A stretch of DNA of 64,000 bases, taken from positions 683,181,826 to 683,245,825 of the forward strand of contig NC_057803.1 of the NCBI RefSeq assembly GCF_018294505.1, given 5' to 3'. Below the pieces are notes generated by a model that was given only the letters and a program-made list of their open reading frames with translations, searched no databases and was not told the DNA's origin. Positions 1 to 10,847 of the stretch are shown here, piece after piece. The DNA comes from Triticum aestivum (taxonomy: Eukaryota; Streptophyta; Magnoliopsida; Poales; Poaceae). Every line of letters starts with the position of its first letter. Position 1 is the stretch's first letter. The translations under genes were made by a program, and so were the position numbers.

Positions 1-177
1 GGAGAGGAGAGGGCTGAGCGGTTTAAAAAAATAAAAAATCTATATGAAATAATAATACATAAAAAAGGAAAATTATAACTATAAAAAATTTAATCTATAT
101 AAAATAAAAAAGAATAAATATATAACTATAAGAAAACATTAAAAAATTATATAAAAGGAAAAAGGAAAATAAAACTA

Positions 178-346
178 TGCCGACGGCAAAGCCGTCGGCA
201 TAGCTGCGGCCATACGGTAGGCGTTACGCGGATCGGTGATGTGGGTAATAAAAAAAATAAAAAAAAGTATGCCTACGGCTAAACCGTCGGCATAGGTGCC
301 ACGTGGCCTCCTCACTTATGCCGACGGCTTAGCCGTCGGCATAGGC
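178..346. repeat. CACTA palindromic repeats, left cluster
   Basis: Three imperfect palindromes of the form TATGCCGACGGC-N-GCCGTCGGCATA occur at about 178-202, 269-295 and 316-344. The last two flank the short word TGCCACGTGGC, which recurs in the right cluster at 4.15-4.45 kb. They are the same repeat class as at the element's right end. The 5' flank (1-177) is AT-rich with no gene. 347-508 is GC-rich and has no supportable product. Confidence 0.7.
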
Positions 347-508
347 TGCCTTATCCACCCGCGGGGCGAACCCCCTCCACTCATTCCCCATCGCGCCCCC
401 GACCCGCCACGCTGCGCGGCCGCTCCACCCTGACCCACGCCGCCACCGCCACGCTCTCCGCCCACCTCCTTGGGCCGCCGCCGTCAGCCTCACCACCCGG
501 ACCTGCGT

Positions 509-1116
509 NNNNNNNNNNNNNNNNNNNNNNNNNNNNNNNNNNNNNNNNNNNNNNNNNNNNNNNNNNNNNNNNNNNNNNNNNNNNNNNNNNNNNNNNNNNN
601 NNNNNNNNNNNNNNNNNNNNNNNNNNNNNNNNNNNNNNNNNNNNNNNNNNNNNNNNNNNNNNNNNNNNNNNNNNNNNNNNNNNNNNNNNNNNNNNNNNNN
701 NNNNNNNNNNNNNNNNNNNNNNNNNNNNNNNNNNNNNNNNNNNNNNNNNNNNNNNNNNNNNNNNNNNNNNNNNNNNNNNNNNNNNNNNNNNNNNNNNNNN
801 NNNNNNNNNNNNNNNNNNNNNNNNNNNNNNNNNNNNNNNNNNNNNNNNNNNNNNNNNNNNNNNNNNNNNNNNNNNNNNNNNNNNNNNNNNNNNNNNNNNN
901 NNNNNNNNNNNNNNNNNNNNNNNNNNNNNNNNNNNNNNNNNNNNNNNNNNNNNNNNNNNNNNNNNNNNNNNNNNNNNNNNNNNNNNNNNNNNNNNNNNNN
1001 NNNNNNNNNNNNNNNNNNNNNNNNNNNNNNNNNNNNNNNNNNNNNNNNNNNNNNNNNNNNNNNNNNNNNNNNNNNNNNNNNNNNNNNNNNNNNNNNNNNN
1101 NNNNNNNNNNNNNNNN
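509..1116. other. assembly gap (608 N)
   Basis: The run of N is exactly 509-1116. It lies in GC-rich sequence upstream of the CACTA transposase gene, so the 5' exon(s) of that gene may be hidden here. Reading frames that cross the gap are artefacts. Confidence 0.99.
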
Positions 1117-1321
1117 AGCCCGCCCCCTCACCCCACCGCCCCCTGCTCGCGTCGCGCCCCTCTCCGCACCCTCCTCGCGCCGCGCCGCCCCAGCCAGGCC
1201 GCCCCGAGTCCGCATCCCTCCTGCTCGGGCCTCAGCCCTCGCCGTGCCAGTCGGGGCTCGGAGCCCTCCTCTGGCGACCCTTGCAACGGTGGCCCCGCCG
1301 CCCGTCCCGGCGACCCCTACA

Positions 1322-1625
1322 ACGGTGAGATGGATGCATGGATGATTTTTTTTGCATTATGTTACTAGTTGTTATGTGCATGGATGCATGGATGAAATTT
1401 GTGATAGTTGTTATGTTCATAGTTGTTAAATGAATTAATGAATATTGGTAGATAGATGGATTGATGAATGTTGTTATGTTTTGTTAGATGAATTTGTGAT
1501 AGATGGATGGATTAATGAATTTGTTAGATGGATTTGTGATAGATGGATGGATGAAATTTTGTTAGATGGATTTGTGATAGATGGATGGATGAAATTCTGT
1601 TAGATGGATGGATTGATGAATATTT
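1322..1625. repeat. degenerate GATGGATGGATGAAT minisatellite
   Basis: Repeated units of GATGGATGGAT(G/T)(A)AAT and TTGTTAGATGGATTTGTGAT recur about every 30-50 bases. It lies inside the CACTA element between a GC-rich segment (1117-1321) and the transposase exons, so it is probably an intron or leader. No coding potential is seen. Confidence 0.7.
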
Positions 1626-1903
1626 GTAAGTTTTGTGTTTGGTCATGTTTAGTGTTAGGTCATGTTGTTCCATAGGACACTTAAATAAAGCTTTTTTGTA
1701 ATTTGAGATGTTGTTTCATGTTGGTTCATAATATAGTGTCAATGCTTTATGTGATATGTGATGACCTAAATTTTTTTCACTCGGTGTAATTAATAGGATT
1801 TGTGGTGTTCCATCTTCGTGGAGTGATCGTCGACGTTGGAGGTGTTGGTCCACGATCATCCCTCTCCTTTGATTGACTACATCGGAGGGTGAGCAGCAAT
1901 TCC

Positions 1904-3843
1904 ATGACCTCGTCCACTTTTTTCCATGTCACTAGATTAAATTTTCACATCAAGTCGCGTAACCTAGGTCTCCCGTCTGAAAGGGTTGCATCGATAAATA
2001 TGCATTCAATTGCATATTTATCACCGCAGCTCTTTCGAATTGTCCTGTTGAAGGAGTTTTGGCCTGGCCTATTCTGCCCGCGGCCAGACAAGGACCCGCA
2101 GCAGCGGGTTTTGGCCACGAGCTGGGCCCACTACGAGGCTTGCAGCAACACGGAGTACGGGACGGCCGCTAAGGTCGTGATCACCAAATTTTGGGTAAGT
2201 TCTCTTCTGAATCACTTGTCTTCAGTTTCGTTCATAGTTTATCATTGAATCACTCAACTCATGCCTTGTTTGCTTCTGGTTTATGCATGATTGCAGCAAC
2301 TCTATAGAGTTCTTGACGAGCACAAGGCCAGAGCCGACGTGGTCTTGCTTGCGGCTGCGAAGAAGAAAGCTCGTCAGTTGCAGTACGAGGTGCGCTGGGT
2401 TGCCGTCTCGCAGTACTACCACATCTATCTGCACCAAAAGATGACCAAAACTCAAGCGCAGAAGCTACGACTTACCTTGAACAGGGAGCAGTTCATGATG
2501 GTAACTATTACTAACTTTTCATTGTTTCAAGCAGTCAACTATATGTTTCGTGCTCACATGTCATGCTTCCAAAATTTGCATAGGTTGTTCCTCGTTGGTG
2601 CTATGGAAGGCATGACGGATGGGTGAGTTTGGTGGATAGGTGGCTCGGCGCCGATGCAGAGTTTGCTGCCAAGAGCATCAAGGCCCAGGCTAACCGTGGA
2701 GACGACGGGACACACGGCCAAGGAAACAGGAACCACTGGGGCTTCAAGGCCATGAAGGTATATCTATGTGCATGATGCATTTTTGTTCTTCTTTACCGTC
2801 ATGTTCTTATGTATGGCTGACTTCTATTTGACGTTGTAGGAGGACAAGTTGAAGAGGTCGCTCTCAGACATGGAGTCGTGGAAGCTGGCCCGCGAGCGGA
2901 GTCATCGCAAGGAGGGCGAGAGCCAATACTACGGCAAGACCGAGGAGCACCTGGGGTCTTACATTCATCACTATCAGGAGTTGCATCCGGACGTTCCTGT
3001 TGCTGAGGTCGCCCAGTCTCAGATCGACGACACGGCGGTGGTGGCCATCCAGGGGAAGAAGAATGGTCGGTATCCGTGTTTCGACGGCTTGATCACTCCT
3101 TCGATCTCGTACACACAGCTTCGGGCTACCAACCCGAGCCAGTTAGAGAGTACAGGGCGTTCACAGACTCCCTTAGCCCGCCAGCATGCTGTAAGTACTT
3201 CCTCTTTATCTTTTTCTATCCAGCATTCTCAGTTTATTTTCAGCATTGCTCACTTAGAAACAACCTAAATTATGTAGGCATATAAGGAGTTTGTCGAGCA
3301 TAGGAATCTCGAGGTGCGGGAGTACTTGAAACGAGTGAAGGCAAACGATGATTACAACCGTCAGATGATGACGGTTAGTTTTGCCCTCTTAAAACCAAGC
3401 TAAATTTTTGCACTTTCATTCCTTCTGATCTTCTAGTTTGCTTGTTTAACTAACATTCAGGCTATGTTGGCGTCTTGGACTAACCGCACGGATCCACCAC
3501 AAATGGGACCCCCACCACCACCTGCGGGAGAACCCCCACACGTGCCCACGTTCGATGAATGGGTGGCACTAGGCAGTGATGGTACGGTTAGTACATTTGC
3601 CTAACTACTGGCAAACTAGTTCTCGTTCATGAAACACTATCATATCATATTTACCGTTAGAATCTTTTCTGAAACATGTAGGGGACCGGTGGCTCGACTC
3701 CTGCTCCGTCGACCCCAGTCACTCCGATCTGGCAGAGTGGTGGTGGTCACGATGGCGGTTTTGGCGGAGGTGGTGGTGGTTTTGGCGGAGGAGGTGGTGG
3801 TTTTGGCGGAGGTGGTGGTTTTGGCGGAGGTGGTCTTGCTTGA
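1904..3843 (+). CDS. CACTA-associated plant transposase-like protein (Transposase_24 / Ptta-En-Spm type)
   Basis: Seven exons join in frame: first exon to 2194, then 2297-2500, 2584-2757, 2840-3190, 3278-3373, 3461-3586 and 3682-3843. Every intron is GT-AG and phase 0. The product shows the family's conserved order: an FWPGLFCP region, a second block with YEVRWVAVSQYY, a tryptophan-rich block PRWCYGRHDGWVSLVDRWLG, a GNRNHWGF motif, then a segment ending GKKNGRYPCFDG and a C-terminal Gly-Phe-rich tail of (FGGGGG)n. Such proteins are the accessory gene of plant CACTA elements; the catalytic TNPD/TNP2-type transposase is not in this window. The start is uncertain: 1904 is the first in-frame ATG, but a good acceptor at 2028-2029 would begin a phase-0 exon at 2030, leaving earlier exons upstream or in the gap. 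I see no stop or frameshift. Naming of the Pfam family is from memory of the motif order. Confidence 0.75.
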
Positions 3844-4126
3844 TGATTCCGTGCATGTGGCCATCGTGCCATGCCTTTCATATTCCTACTTTTATGATGT
3901 TTCATGTCTTGCACTACTTTTATGTTCATGAACTTCCGTCGGTGATGATCTTTAGATAATGTGATGAACTTGAGTATGTTTAGATGATGATGGTGAACTT
4001 GAGTATGTTTAGATGAACTTGAGTATGTTTACATGATGAATTGTCATATTTCTGCATAATTTCATATTGTTCTATTTTGAAATGCTGTCAAATGAATTGG
4101 AAAAGAGAAAACAGGGGAAAAAAACT

Positions 4127-4708
4127 ATGCCTACGGCAAAGCCGTCGGCATATATACGCCCAGGAGTTACCAGGGCTCGCCACGTGGCACATTTATGCCT
4201 ACAGCAAAGCCGTAGGCATAGCTGAAAATCTATGCCGACGGCTTTGCCGTAGGCATAACCCTGCTGCCAGGAGGAACCAGGAGATGACACGTGGCAGAGA
4301 TATGCCTACGGCAAAGCCGTCGGCATAGATTCATCTATGCCTACGGCTTTGCTGTAGGCATAGCCCTGCCACCAGGAGTACCACGGGTTGCCACGTGGCA
4401 GAGGTATACCGACGGCTTTGCCGTCGGCATATCTCTGCGACGTGGCATTGCGTGATTCGTCAGCGCTTTTGACGGCGCCGTCCGTTGCCGTCAGACAAAA
4501 AACACTGCCGACGGCTGACGTCAGGCCGTCGACATAGGCCCCTATGCCGACGGTTATACTATGCCGACGGTCTGACAAGACTACGCTGACGACATCTACG
4601 CCAACGGGCCTATACCGACGGCAACTGTAGGCATAGATTTATGCCGACGGCTCAGGGGCCTATGTCGACGGCCCGTGGCCGTAGGCATAGACCGCGAGTC
4701 CGGTAGTG
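4127..4708. repeat. CACTA right subterminal palindrome array and terminal inverted repeat
   Basis: At least eight copies of TATGCC(G/T)ACGGC in alternating orientation, many paired as hairpins (for example 4127-4152, 4195-4220, 4230-4257, 4301-4328 and 4335-4362), are followed by GC-rich degenerate copies and the terminal CCGGTAGTG (4700-4708). In this superfamily such subterminal repeats are the binding sites of the element-encoded TNPA-like protein. That function is inferred from the family, not shown here. Confidence 0.8.
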
Positions 4709-5048
4709 TGTCTTCCTACTATTTTCCTAGCGTGTACCCTTTCTCCCGTTGGCCACTGGCCCGTGGTACAGTGGTAAAATTAGAAGAAGTGAATGGCCAG
4801 CCTGGCGATCATGTCAAGCTAACTGCATTCATCAGGTTAGCTGCGGTTATTTCTCCTCCTGTTATCATTATCAGGGCAGGCTCAAACCTTCATGGCATCG
4901 TACTCCCTCCGTCCGGAATACTTGTCATCGAAATGAATAAAAGAAGATATATCTAGACGTATTATTAGAGAGCCCGGCAGTCCCCTCCCCTTTCGGGGAA
5001 AGCAAACGGCATTGTTAGTTTGCAGCAGCAAGATAGGAGTACGTATAA
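4709..5048. other. intergenic, with a half Stowaway at about 4901-4965
   Basis: No gene is seen. CTCCCTCCGTCCGGAATACT at 4903 is a Stowaway left end, but there is no matching right end: the similarity fades near 4965, so only the left half remains. The rest is unassigned. Confidence 0.5.
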
Positions 5049-6460
5049 TAATAGTTGTTCAATCGCACTACGTATTGGGGAATTGTCAGAGACGCTCCCC
5101 TGTGCACATACCTTTTTTCTTGTTTGAGCTGAAACTGTGTAGTACGTACGTACATACTAGCCGGTACTGCTGTATAAGCTTTCAGGCGTCAAGATGGGAA
5201 TGGGCCGACCCAGACCTGGCCTTGGACCTGGCCCGTGGCCTCAAGGCCAGTTTCAAGGAGCCACGGGTCGACCCATTCTGACTAAATCCCGTGGCCTCAC
5301 TGGCCCATTGGGTACCCCAGGGCCGACCCAAAATTCAGCTAGAATTACACACAACATTACACTAATGCACAACCATACAAAAACTGAATGTACACAATCA
5401 TACATATGGATCAACTCTCAGTATGGAAGATTCATCTCAATCAGAGAACAATACAAGGAAATTCTCCACAATCACATATGCAGATTTAAGCAATCTCAAC
5501 TTCAAACACAAATCCTAGCTACTAATCAATTTTGCAGAAAATAACATGTGCACAGCCATGCAGCTACGTGTGCAAGACGCAAGAAATCGATATAAATCCT
5601 ATCTACTAATCCTAGCTAGCAAGAAATTGCACAGCCGCTGCTACACAGCTACAGCCGAACAGGAGTACAGGACGCAAAAAATTGCACAGCGCTGCAGCTA
5701 GCCAGCTACCTGTGCTTGGCGACCGGGATGGAGAGCTCGACGGTGACCGGGACGGCGAGCTTGAGGCGCACCAGCGGGAGGAACGCCGCCGGCGGCAGAG
5801 ACGCTCAGGGCAGGGCGACGGTAGAGACGGTCGTGGGCAGCCGGCGGCAGAGACGGTCGTGGGTGGCCGGTGGCAGAGACGGTCTGGGGCGGCCGACGGC
5901 GGAAGAGATTGGTCGAGGACGGCCGCAGAGATTGGTCCGGGGCGGCCGACGGCGGAAGAGATTGGTCGAAGACGTAGCACTCATCTGGGTCGACCCGTGT
6001 GATCCATCGGGTCAGACGGTGCCGGCTCCACTGACCCGTCTATTGCTTAAGGCCAACCTGCCTGGCCCATTGGCCTCGAGATTTTGGGCCGGGTCAGTGA
6101 CCCAGCGGGCCAACCCGGCCCATTCCCATCTTGATTGAGGCGGTTGCGGGTACAAAGACGTTCATACTAGTTATGTGTCCGGCCGTTTGGTCACGCATGC
6201 CACTCCCGTGAAGTGGCCTAATGCATGATGATCATTGATCCATACGTGGAAGCGTACGTACGTACGTACAGTACTTCTTTACCGTAGTACTATACCTCCT
6301 AGTAGTACTGCCCCTGCACTCGCTATGATAATTCGTTAATAAAGCTCCTAATCTGGATTGAGAAAATAAAAGAGGTTCAGTTGCCCGCCAAAAGAAGAAA
6401 CCGAGGCTCAGTTAGCCGTTCCGTGTGTCCCGGGGAGCAAAGCCGCGTGGATTTCGACGC
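5049..6460 (+). repeat. duplicated segment, copy A (interrupted by a hAT-like insertion)
   Basis: The blocks 5049-5188 and 6135-6460 align collinearly with 9436-10020. Shared landmarks include TTTGAGCTGAAACTGT, TTCAGGCG, CACTCCCGTGAAGTGGC, CTATGATAATTCGTTAA and GTCCCGGGGAGCAAAGCCGC. The copies are diverged with many small indels. Copy A contains the 946-bp element 5189-6134 that copy B lacks. No protein is evident in the shared part. Confidence 0.8.
5189..6134. mobile_element. non-autonomous hAT-like element, 946 bp
   Basis: A perfect 18-bp terminal inverted repeat, TCAAGATGGGAATGGGCC, is found at both ends. It is flanked by TTCAGGCG (5181-5188) and TTGAGGCG (6135-6142), an 8-bp target duplication with one mismatch. 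The paralogous segment at about 9.71 kb keeps the empty site with a single TTCAGGCG followed by GTTGCG. The TIR and 8-bp duplication fit hAT. Internally there are tandem GC-rich units around GCGGCAGAGACGGTCGTGGG (about 5780-5970) and no transposase. Confidence 0.75.
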
Positions 6461-6920
6461 TCCTCCTCCTCCTCTCGTGCCCAGTGGGCACGACCCTCCT
6501 TCTCCTCATGCTCGGCCTGCATCTAGCGCTCGGCGTTGGTGTGCTCGTTCACCAGGTGGATTTGCCGCCAGTGCTTGAGGTAGGCCGCCTCTTGCTGCGG
6601 ACTCGCACCCTCCGGCTAGACCTTCATGGGCGGCGGCTCGGCATTATGTAGATGCTTTAACCACCGACATAAAAATAGGCTAGAAGTGGTAGCGTAGTAG
6701 TAAGTATACCAATAAAATGTTACTTAATCTTTGTTGGCAGGCCATAAAAGATAATAAGTGCATTTAACTTTTGTGCTTCATAATTAACCATTATTGGTAC
6801 CACTCTAGGCTTTCATTGTGGACATAAAATTAGGCTATAGCAATAAGTAGCTATGATGTGTACTTAATAATCCTTTTTTGGCTAGGCCACAGTAGATACC
6901 AAGGACTTGTTTGGATTCTT
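6461..6920. other. intergenic, nothing assigned
   Basis: A GC-rich stretch (6461-6640) precedes AT-rich sequence (6641-6900) in which ACATAAAAATAGGCTA and ACATAAAATTAGGCTATA recur about 160 bases apart. No supportable gene is seen. Confidence 0.4.
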
Positions 6921-8050
6921 TTTGAAAGGGAGACAAGATTTCTGCCTTGTCTTATTAATAAAGCAGAAGAGAGTTTCCCGGTTAATAAATGGAAAACTGA
7001 GCGAAAATCGTCACAAACCACTGAGCGACACACACATAATACCACACGCACCTCACATAGAGGGTCTCGTCAACATCACACACCGGTGTCATCGACATCA
7101 CTTCTCCCCAATAGGCGTCATCGCCCTTCCTAAGCTCCGAGCAAGCGACTCCGATATCTCCGAAGACAAATTTCGACCCAACCCACACCCTAGAGGCTGT
7201 GGGAAACACAAGAAACCCCGCGCCAAACTCAGCCACCCACGTCAAGAACAGCACAGCTCCGACTATGAAAGATAGCTCCGAAGGAGAACTATGCAAGGCT
7301 GGCACCACGAAAGACCACCGAACAGACCACCTTCTGCATGTCATCGTCGCCACAGGGGCCCCGCCGCCATAGCTCCGACTTCACCGCAAAAAATAACCCA
7401 AGGTAATCCCACAAACACGCCGGAGAAGAGTCGACTGCCGCAACCATTGCAGCATCTCCGACATCGCACACGCCCATCATCGTTGTCACAGAAGCCTCGA
7501 CGCAAACACCACCAACTTCCATCGGTCCCGCTTGATGATGCCTGGCTCGAAAGACGAAGCCCCTGAGAGGGCATATGGTGCTAGAGCACGGTCATCGTCC
7601 GATCCCATGGATCTAGGGTTTTCCCCGAAGTTGCGAAGATTGGAGCTCAGAGTACCTCGACGATGCCAACAAGAAGGAAACGGCGCTTGAAACCGTTGCC
7701 ATCGCTGCCTCCGGACACGCGGGAGACAAGCTTTCGCCCGGGTCAACCTCTCGAGCGCCGCACAACATGCATCAACAAGCCCTTCATCGAGCCACCAAGG
7801 TCAAATCCGACCGGATCTAACCACCTTCATACTTCGCGACCTCCGAGCAGCAGATCCGCGCTGCCTTTGAGCCGCGCCGACAGCGCCCCCCAGGCCCTTC
7901 ACGCGCCCGCAACGTGCGCCGCACCAGATAGGCACGAACTCCATCCCCGTGACGCCAGATCCAGGCGGCACATGCACCTGCCGCGCCCCTCGCGGCCGAA
8001 CCGCTTCCCGCGGTGCGCCTCACCTCTCCCGACTGCCGCCGGAAGCTGCG
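6921..8050 (-). mobile_element. poly(A)-type retroelement debris (LINE-like 3' region, antisense)
   Basis: Read on the minus strand the segment is a GC-rich region followed by CTTTATTAATAAGACAAGG and an A-rich end near 6921. This matches the 3' tail layout of Triticeae LINE-type copies (AATAA signal, short G-rich tail, A-run). No reverse-transcriptase motif is preserved, so the class is an inference from tail structure. Open frames here (for example 7663-8247) have arginine/proline-rich, low-information translations and are not genes. Confidence 0.35.
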
Positions 8051-9435
8051 TTTCAGAATCCTTGGCCACGCGTTGGTATCATTTTTTGTGCAAAGACAGA
8101 AGAAATGGAGGCACTAGAGATGTTGACAGCTCTGAGAACTCTGTGCATGAGAAAGATGGGCTTACATATTCACTAGCTCCCAAGCAAATGCTACTGTCTG
8201 TATTGGTAGTGTATTATGCTAACAAGTGTTGCTGCTGCTACTGTTAACAACTGTTTAAGAGTCCATGTGCTTCCTTCCTTGAGAGGCTACAACAGTCCAA
8301 GGTACGACCGTTTGTTCCATTTTGTTTACTGCTCACCTTGTCCTCCCTCCACCTACTAGCACTCAACTTGCACCTGCACCGAATCTGAGGAGGGTGATGA
8401 GTTAAAAATGGCGTGGCAAGCACCAAAGTGCATTGACATTCCTGGGGAATAACAACCTTTTCTTCTTCTTCTTGAGGTGATGATGGGCATCCCTGAGTTG
8501 TTTTGTGGATCCAACGCCAAAGTGCTTAGCCTCCCAAGATGTGCTTGTTGATACTAAAAGGCTTTGCTCCTTGCTAATTACTAGTATGAGTACTGACCTG
8601 TGTGTGCCAGCTTTGCAGTTGCAGATGTCGTGGTGGTCCTTGGGAGAGAGAGAGAGGAGATGAACTGCAGCGATGATCTGTCTGTCTGTCTGCGCGTCCG
8701 TCCACCTCCGGCCGCTGGGCCTCCTCGCGCTCGCGGTCCATGCATGATGAATCAGAATTCAGAAGCCACGGAGCTTCCCTCCTTTCTTCATTTGCTGGTC
8801 AACTTGTCTGCATCTTTTAGGTGCAACAACATCCCAAAAACAGATCTTCTAGGCGCAACAAGCCGGCAACTAATTAACCATGCATGCATGCATGCATCAT
8901 TAGTGCGTGGTTAACCGTCCCTCTGCTCTGCTGGTGCTGCAAAAATAATGGCAGCAAGCATGGAATGGAAGGCTACTTGATCAAGAAGGTAACAGCACTG
9001 CCGATTGGCCTCTCTCTCTACTGCATGAAGCTCTCTCTCTCTCACATGCTATGCCCCTTCTTGCTTCTTGGAAAGCTGCGAGCGAAGCCCACCTGACTTG
9101 GCCTGTAGTTTTCGATAACTACAGAGGGGCGTCCTCTCCGTCGGTCGGTCAGTCAGCCCGCCTCTTCCGCCAGTGCAACGTGCATCCCTTTTATTTTTCT
9201 TCTTCCCGGGCTGTATTGTGGTTCAGTTAGAAAAAAAAAGGTTACTTGCTTTGGCAGGTTCGGTTCCATTAGTTGCCTTGATCTCAAGGCACCTCCGTTA
9301 ATTAACTGGCTTGCGCTTGTCTTCTCTATGCAGGAAACTCTCGCACCTGCTGCCGGATCTCTTGGTCCTTGGAAGCTTTGCCTGGCCTGTTGTTTCCGAT
9401 GACTAGTGCTGCCTTCCTTTTTTCCTTGTAGCGTG
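8051..9435. other. intergenic, nothing assigned
   Basis: Contains short simple repeats (CATG tandem at 8879-8899, CT-rich at about 9010-9042, an A-run at 9230-9239). No coding region, RNA gene or bounded transposon could be supported. Confidence 0.4.
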
Positions 9436-10020
9436 TAGAATTGTTCAAACGCGGTATTGGGAAAGAATCAGAGACGTTCCCCTTTTTCTGGTTTGAGCTG
9501 AAACTGTCTACGTATGGTACGTACTACTCCCTCTGTTCCTAAATATTTGTCTCTTTAAGAGATTTCAAATAGACTACCGCATACAGATGTATATAGACAT
9601 ATTTTAAAGTATAAATTCACTCATTTTGCTTCGTATGTAGTCACTTGTTGAAATTTTTAGAAAAACAAATATTTAGAAACGGAGCAAGTACTACTATGTA
9701 AGCATTCAGGCGGTTGCGAGTACAATTATGTTTCCGGCCGTTGGGTCTTGCATGCGTGCCACTCCCGTGAAGTGGCTTAATGCATGATGGTCGTTGATTC
9801 ATACGTGGAAGCATACGTACGTACAGTGCAGTACTACTACTTCTTTACCGCAGTATACTTCCTACTGCCCCTGCACTTGCTATGATAATTCGTTAAAAAA
9901 ATAAAGATCCTAATTTCGGTGCAAAAAAAAAACTGAGGTTTCGCTGCCCGCCAAAAAAGAAAACTAAGGTTAAGTTGTTAACCGTTCTGTGTGTCCCGGG
10001 GAGCAAAGCCGCGTGGATTA
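9436..10020 (+). repeat. duplicated segment, copy B (interrupted by a Stowaway)
   Basis: Collinear with copy A (5049-5188 plus 6135-6460). Copy B carries the Stowaway at 9527-9688, absent from A, and the homology stops at the Tourist MITE that starts at 10021. It preserves the empty site of the hAT-like insertion as TTCAGGCGGTTGCG near 9706. Confidence 0.8.
9527..9688. mobile_element. Stowaway (Tc1/Mariner) MITE, 162 bp
   Basis: Ends CTCCCTCTGTTCCTAAATAT and ATATTTAGAAACGGAGCAAG are inverted, with a TA duplication (9525-9526 and 9689-9690). The empty site is seen in copy A near 5150. Confidence 0.85.
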
Positions 10021-10166
10021 GGGCATGTACAATGGTGCTATCTTACAAGTGTCATTTAAGATAAATAATGAGATGAAGAAGAGAAAACTTACAAAAAAAG
10101 GCTTAATAAGAGAAGACAAGAGATGATCTTTTTGTATAACTATCTTATCAACCATTGTACATGCCC
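10021..10166. mobile_element. Tourist (PIF/Harbinger) MITE, 146 bp
   Basis: Terminal inverted repeat GGGCATGTACAATGGT / ACCATTGTACATGCCC with a TTA duplication on each side (10018-10020 and 10167-10169). It sits exactly at the right edge of the recognisable duplication copy B. Confidence 0.9.
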
Positions 10167-10374
10167 TTATCGACCCACCAAAGATTTCGAGAGCTCTTCC
10201 CCTCCCCTCCCCGCAACTTGTAGCTCGGACAGGTATCCTATCCAACGTCGCTCTCGCCTGTGGTCCTCGCGGTCTTCTTCTTCCGGTGAGCGGCTGAACT
10301 GCTCCATCGTTTTTGCCCTGCGACGTCTCGTGCAAGGCAGTTCTCGGCGACGGCGACGGCGACGTCTCCACCCC

Positions 10375-10670
10375 CGTGTTGTCCCGTCCTCCGTCCGCAC
10401 CTGCACGTCTCCACCCACGTGTTGTCCCGTTGTCGATACTGCTGGCGTCGGTAACTGGCACTGTGGGGCTTGGTTTGCCTCGGAGTCGGAGGATCGACGG
10501 GCGCCGGTACGGGTTCTTGGCAGCGACCGATCGATCTCGGCCGGGCTGGATCGCCGTACGCGCAGCAGCCGTTGCGCCGGTCTCCCTCCGGACTGGACCT
10601 GGCCCCCGACCGGATCTGCGCGGCACGAGCGAAAGCCGCATGGATCGGCAGCGACAAATTCTCGAGGTGC
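10375..10670 (+). repeat. GC-rich degenerate duplicated block, copy 1
   Basis: Matches 11405-11690 through shared words such as TCCGTCCGCACCTGCAC, GGTACGGG, TGGATCGCCGTACG, CCGGACTGGACC and CCCCCGACCGGA. Within copy 1, CGTCTCCACCC(C/A)CGTGTTGTCCCGT itself occurs twice (about 10361 and 10408). Several frames stay open because of GC content, but none resembles a known protein. Confidence 0.6.
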
Positions 10671-10847
10671 AGTGAAAAAATTGGGCAAGAGAAACTACCT
10701 ACGATCGTACCCTGGTTTTCTTTTTCTGTTCTGGGCGAGAAATTAACCTTTCAGCTTTAGTTTTTGCTTGCCTCAGCTGGCACACACTAGTAGTATACTC
10801 AAACAAAAAGTTACACTCTACTGTAGATCGTTTGATCACGGATATTC

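Larger units (their letters stand above)
1..4708 (+). mobile_element. CACTA (En/Spm-like) DNA transposon, right part; left end outside window
   Basis: The right terminus reads, on the minus strand, CACTACCGGACTCGCGG from position 4708 inward, which is the CACTA superfamily end. The three bases after it (4709-4711, TGT) would be one copy of the 3-bp target duplication. Inside lie a transposase-like spliced gene (1904-3843) and clusters of TATGCCGACGGC / GCCGTCGGCATA palindromes at 178-346 and 4127-4690, as expected of subterminal repeats. No left terminus is visible, so the element starts before base 1. The palindromes at 178-346 could be internal, left-subterminal, or from a nested relative. 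The coding strand is plus. Confidence 0.85.

Noticed and set aside
470..1345. Open frames spanning the assembly gap
   Set aside because: Most of their length is N and the flanks are GC-rich without motifs.
3640..3864. Ser/Thr/Lys-rich repeat protein on the minus strand
   Set aside because: It is the antisense shadow of the FGGGGG tail of the CACTA transposase gene.
7663..8247. 194-codon open frame
   Set aside because: Low-information Arg/Pro/Ser composition ending in a Cys/Tyr run, inside retroelement-like debris. No neighbouring splice or promoter context.
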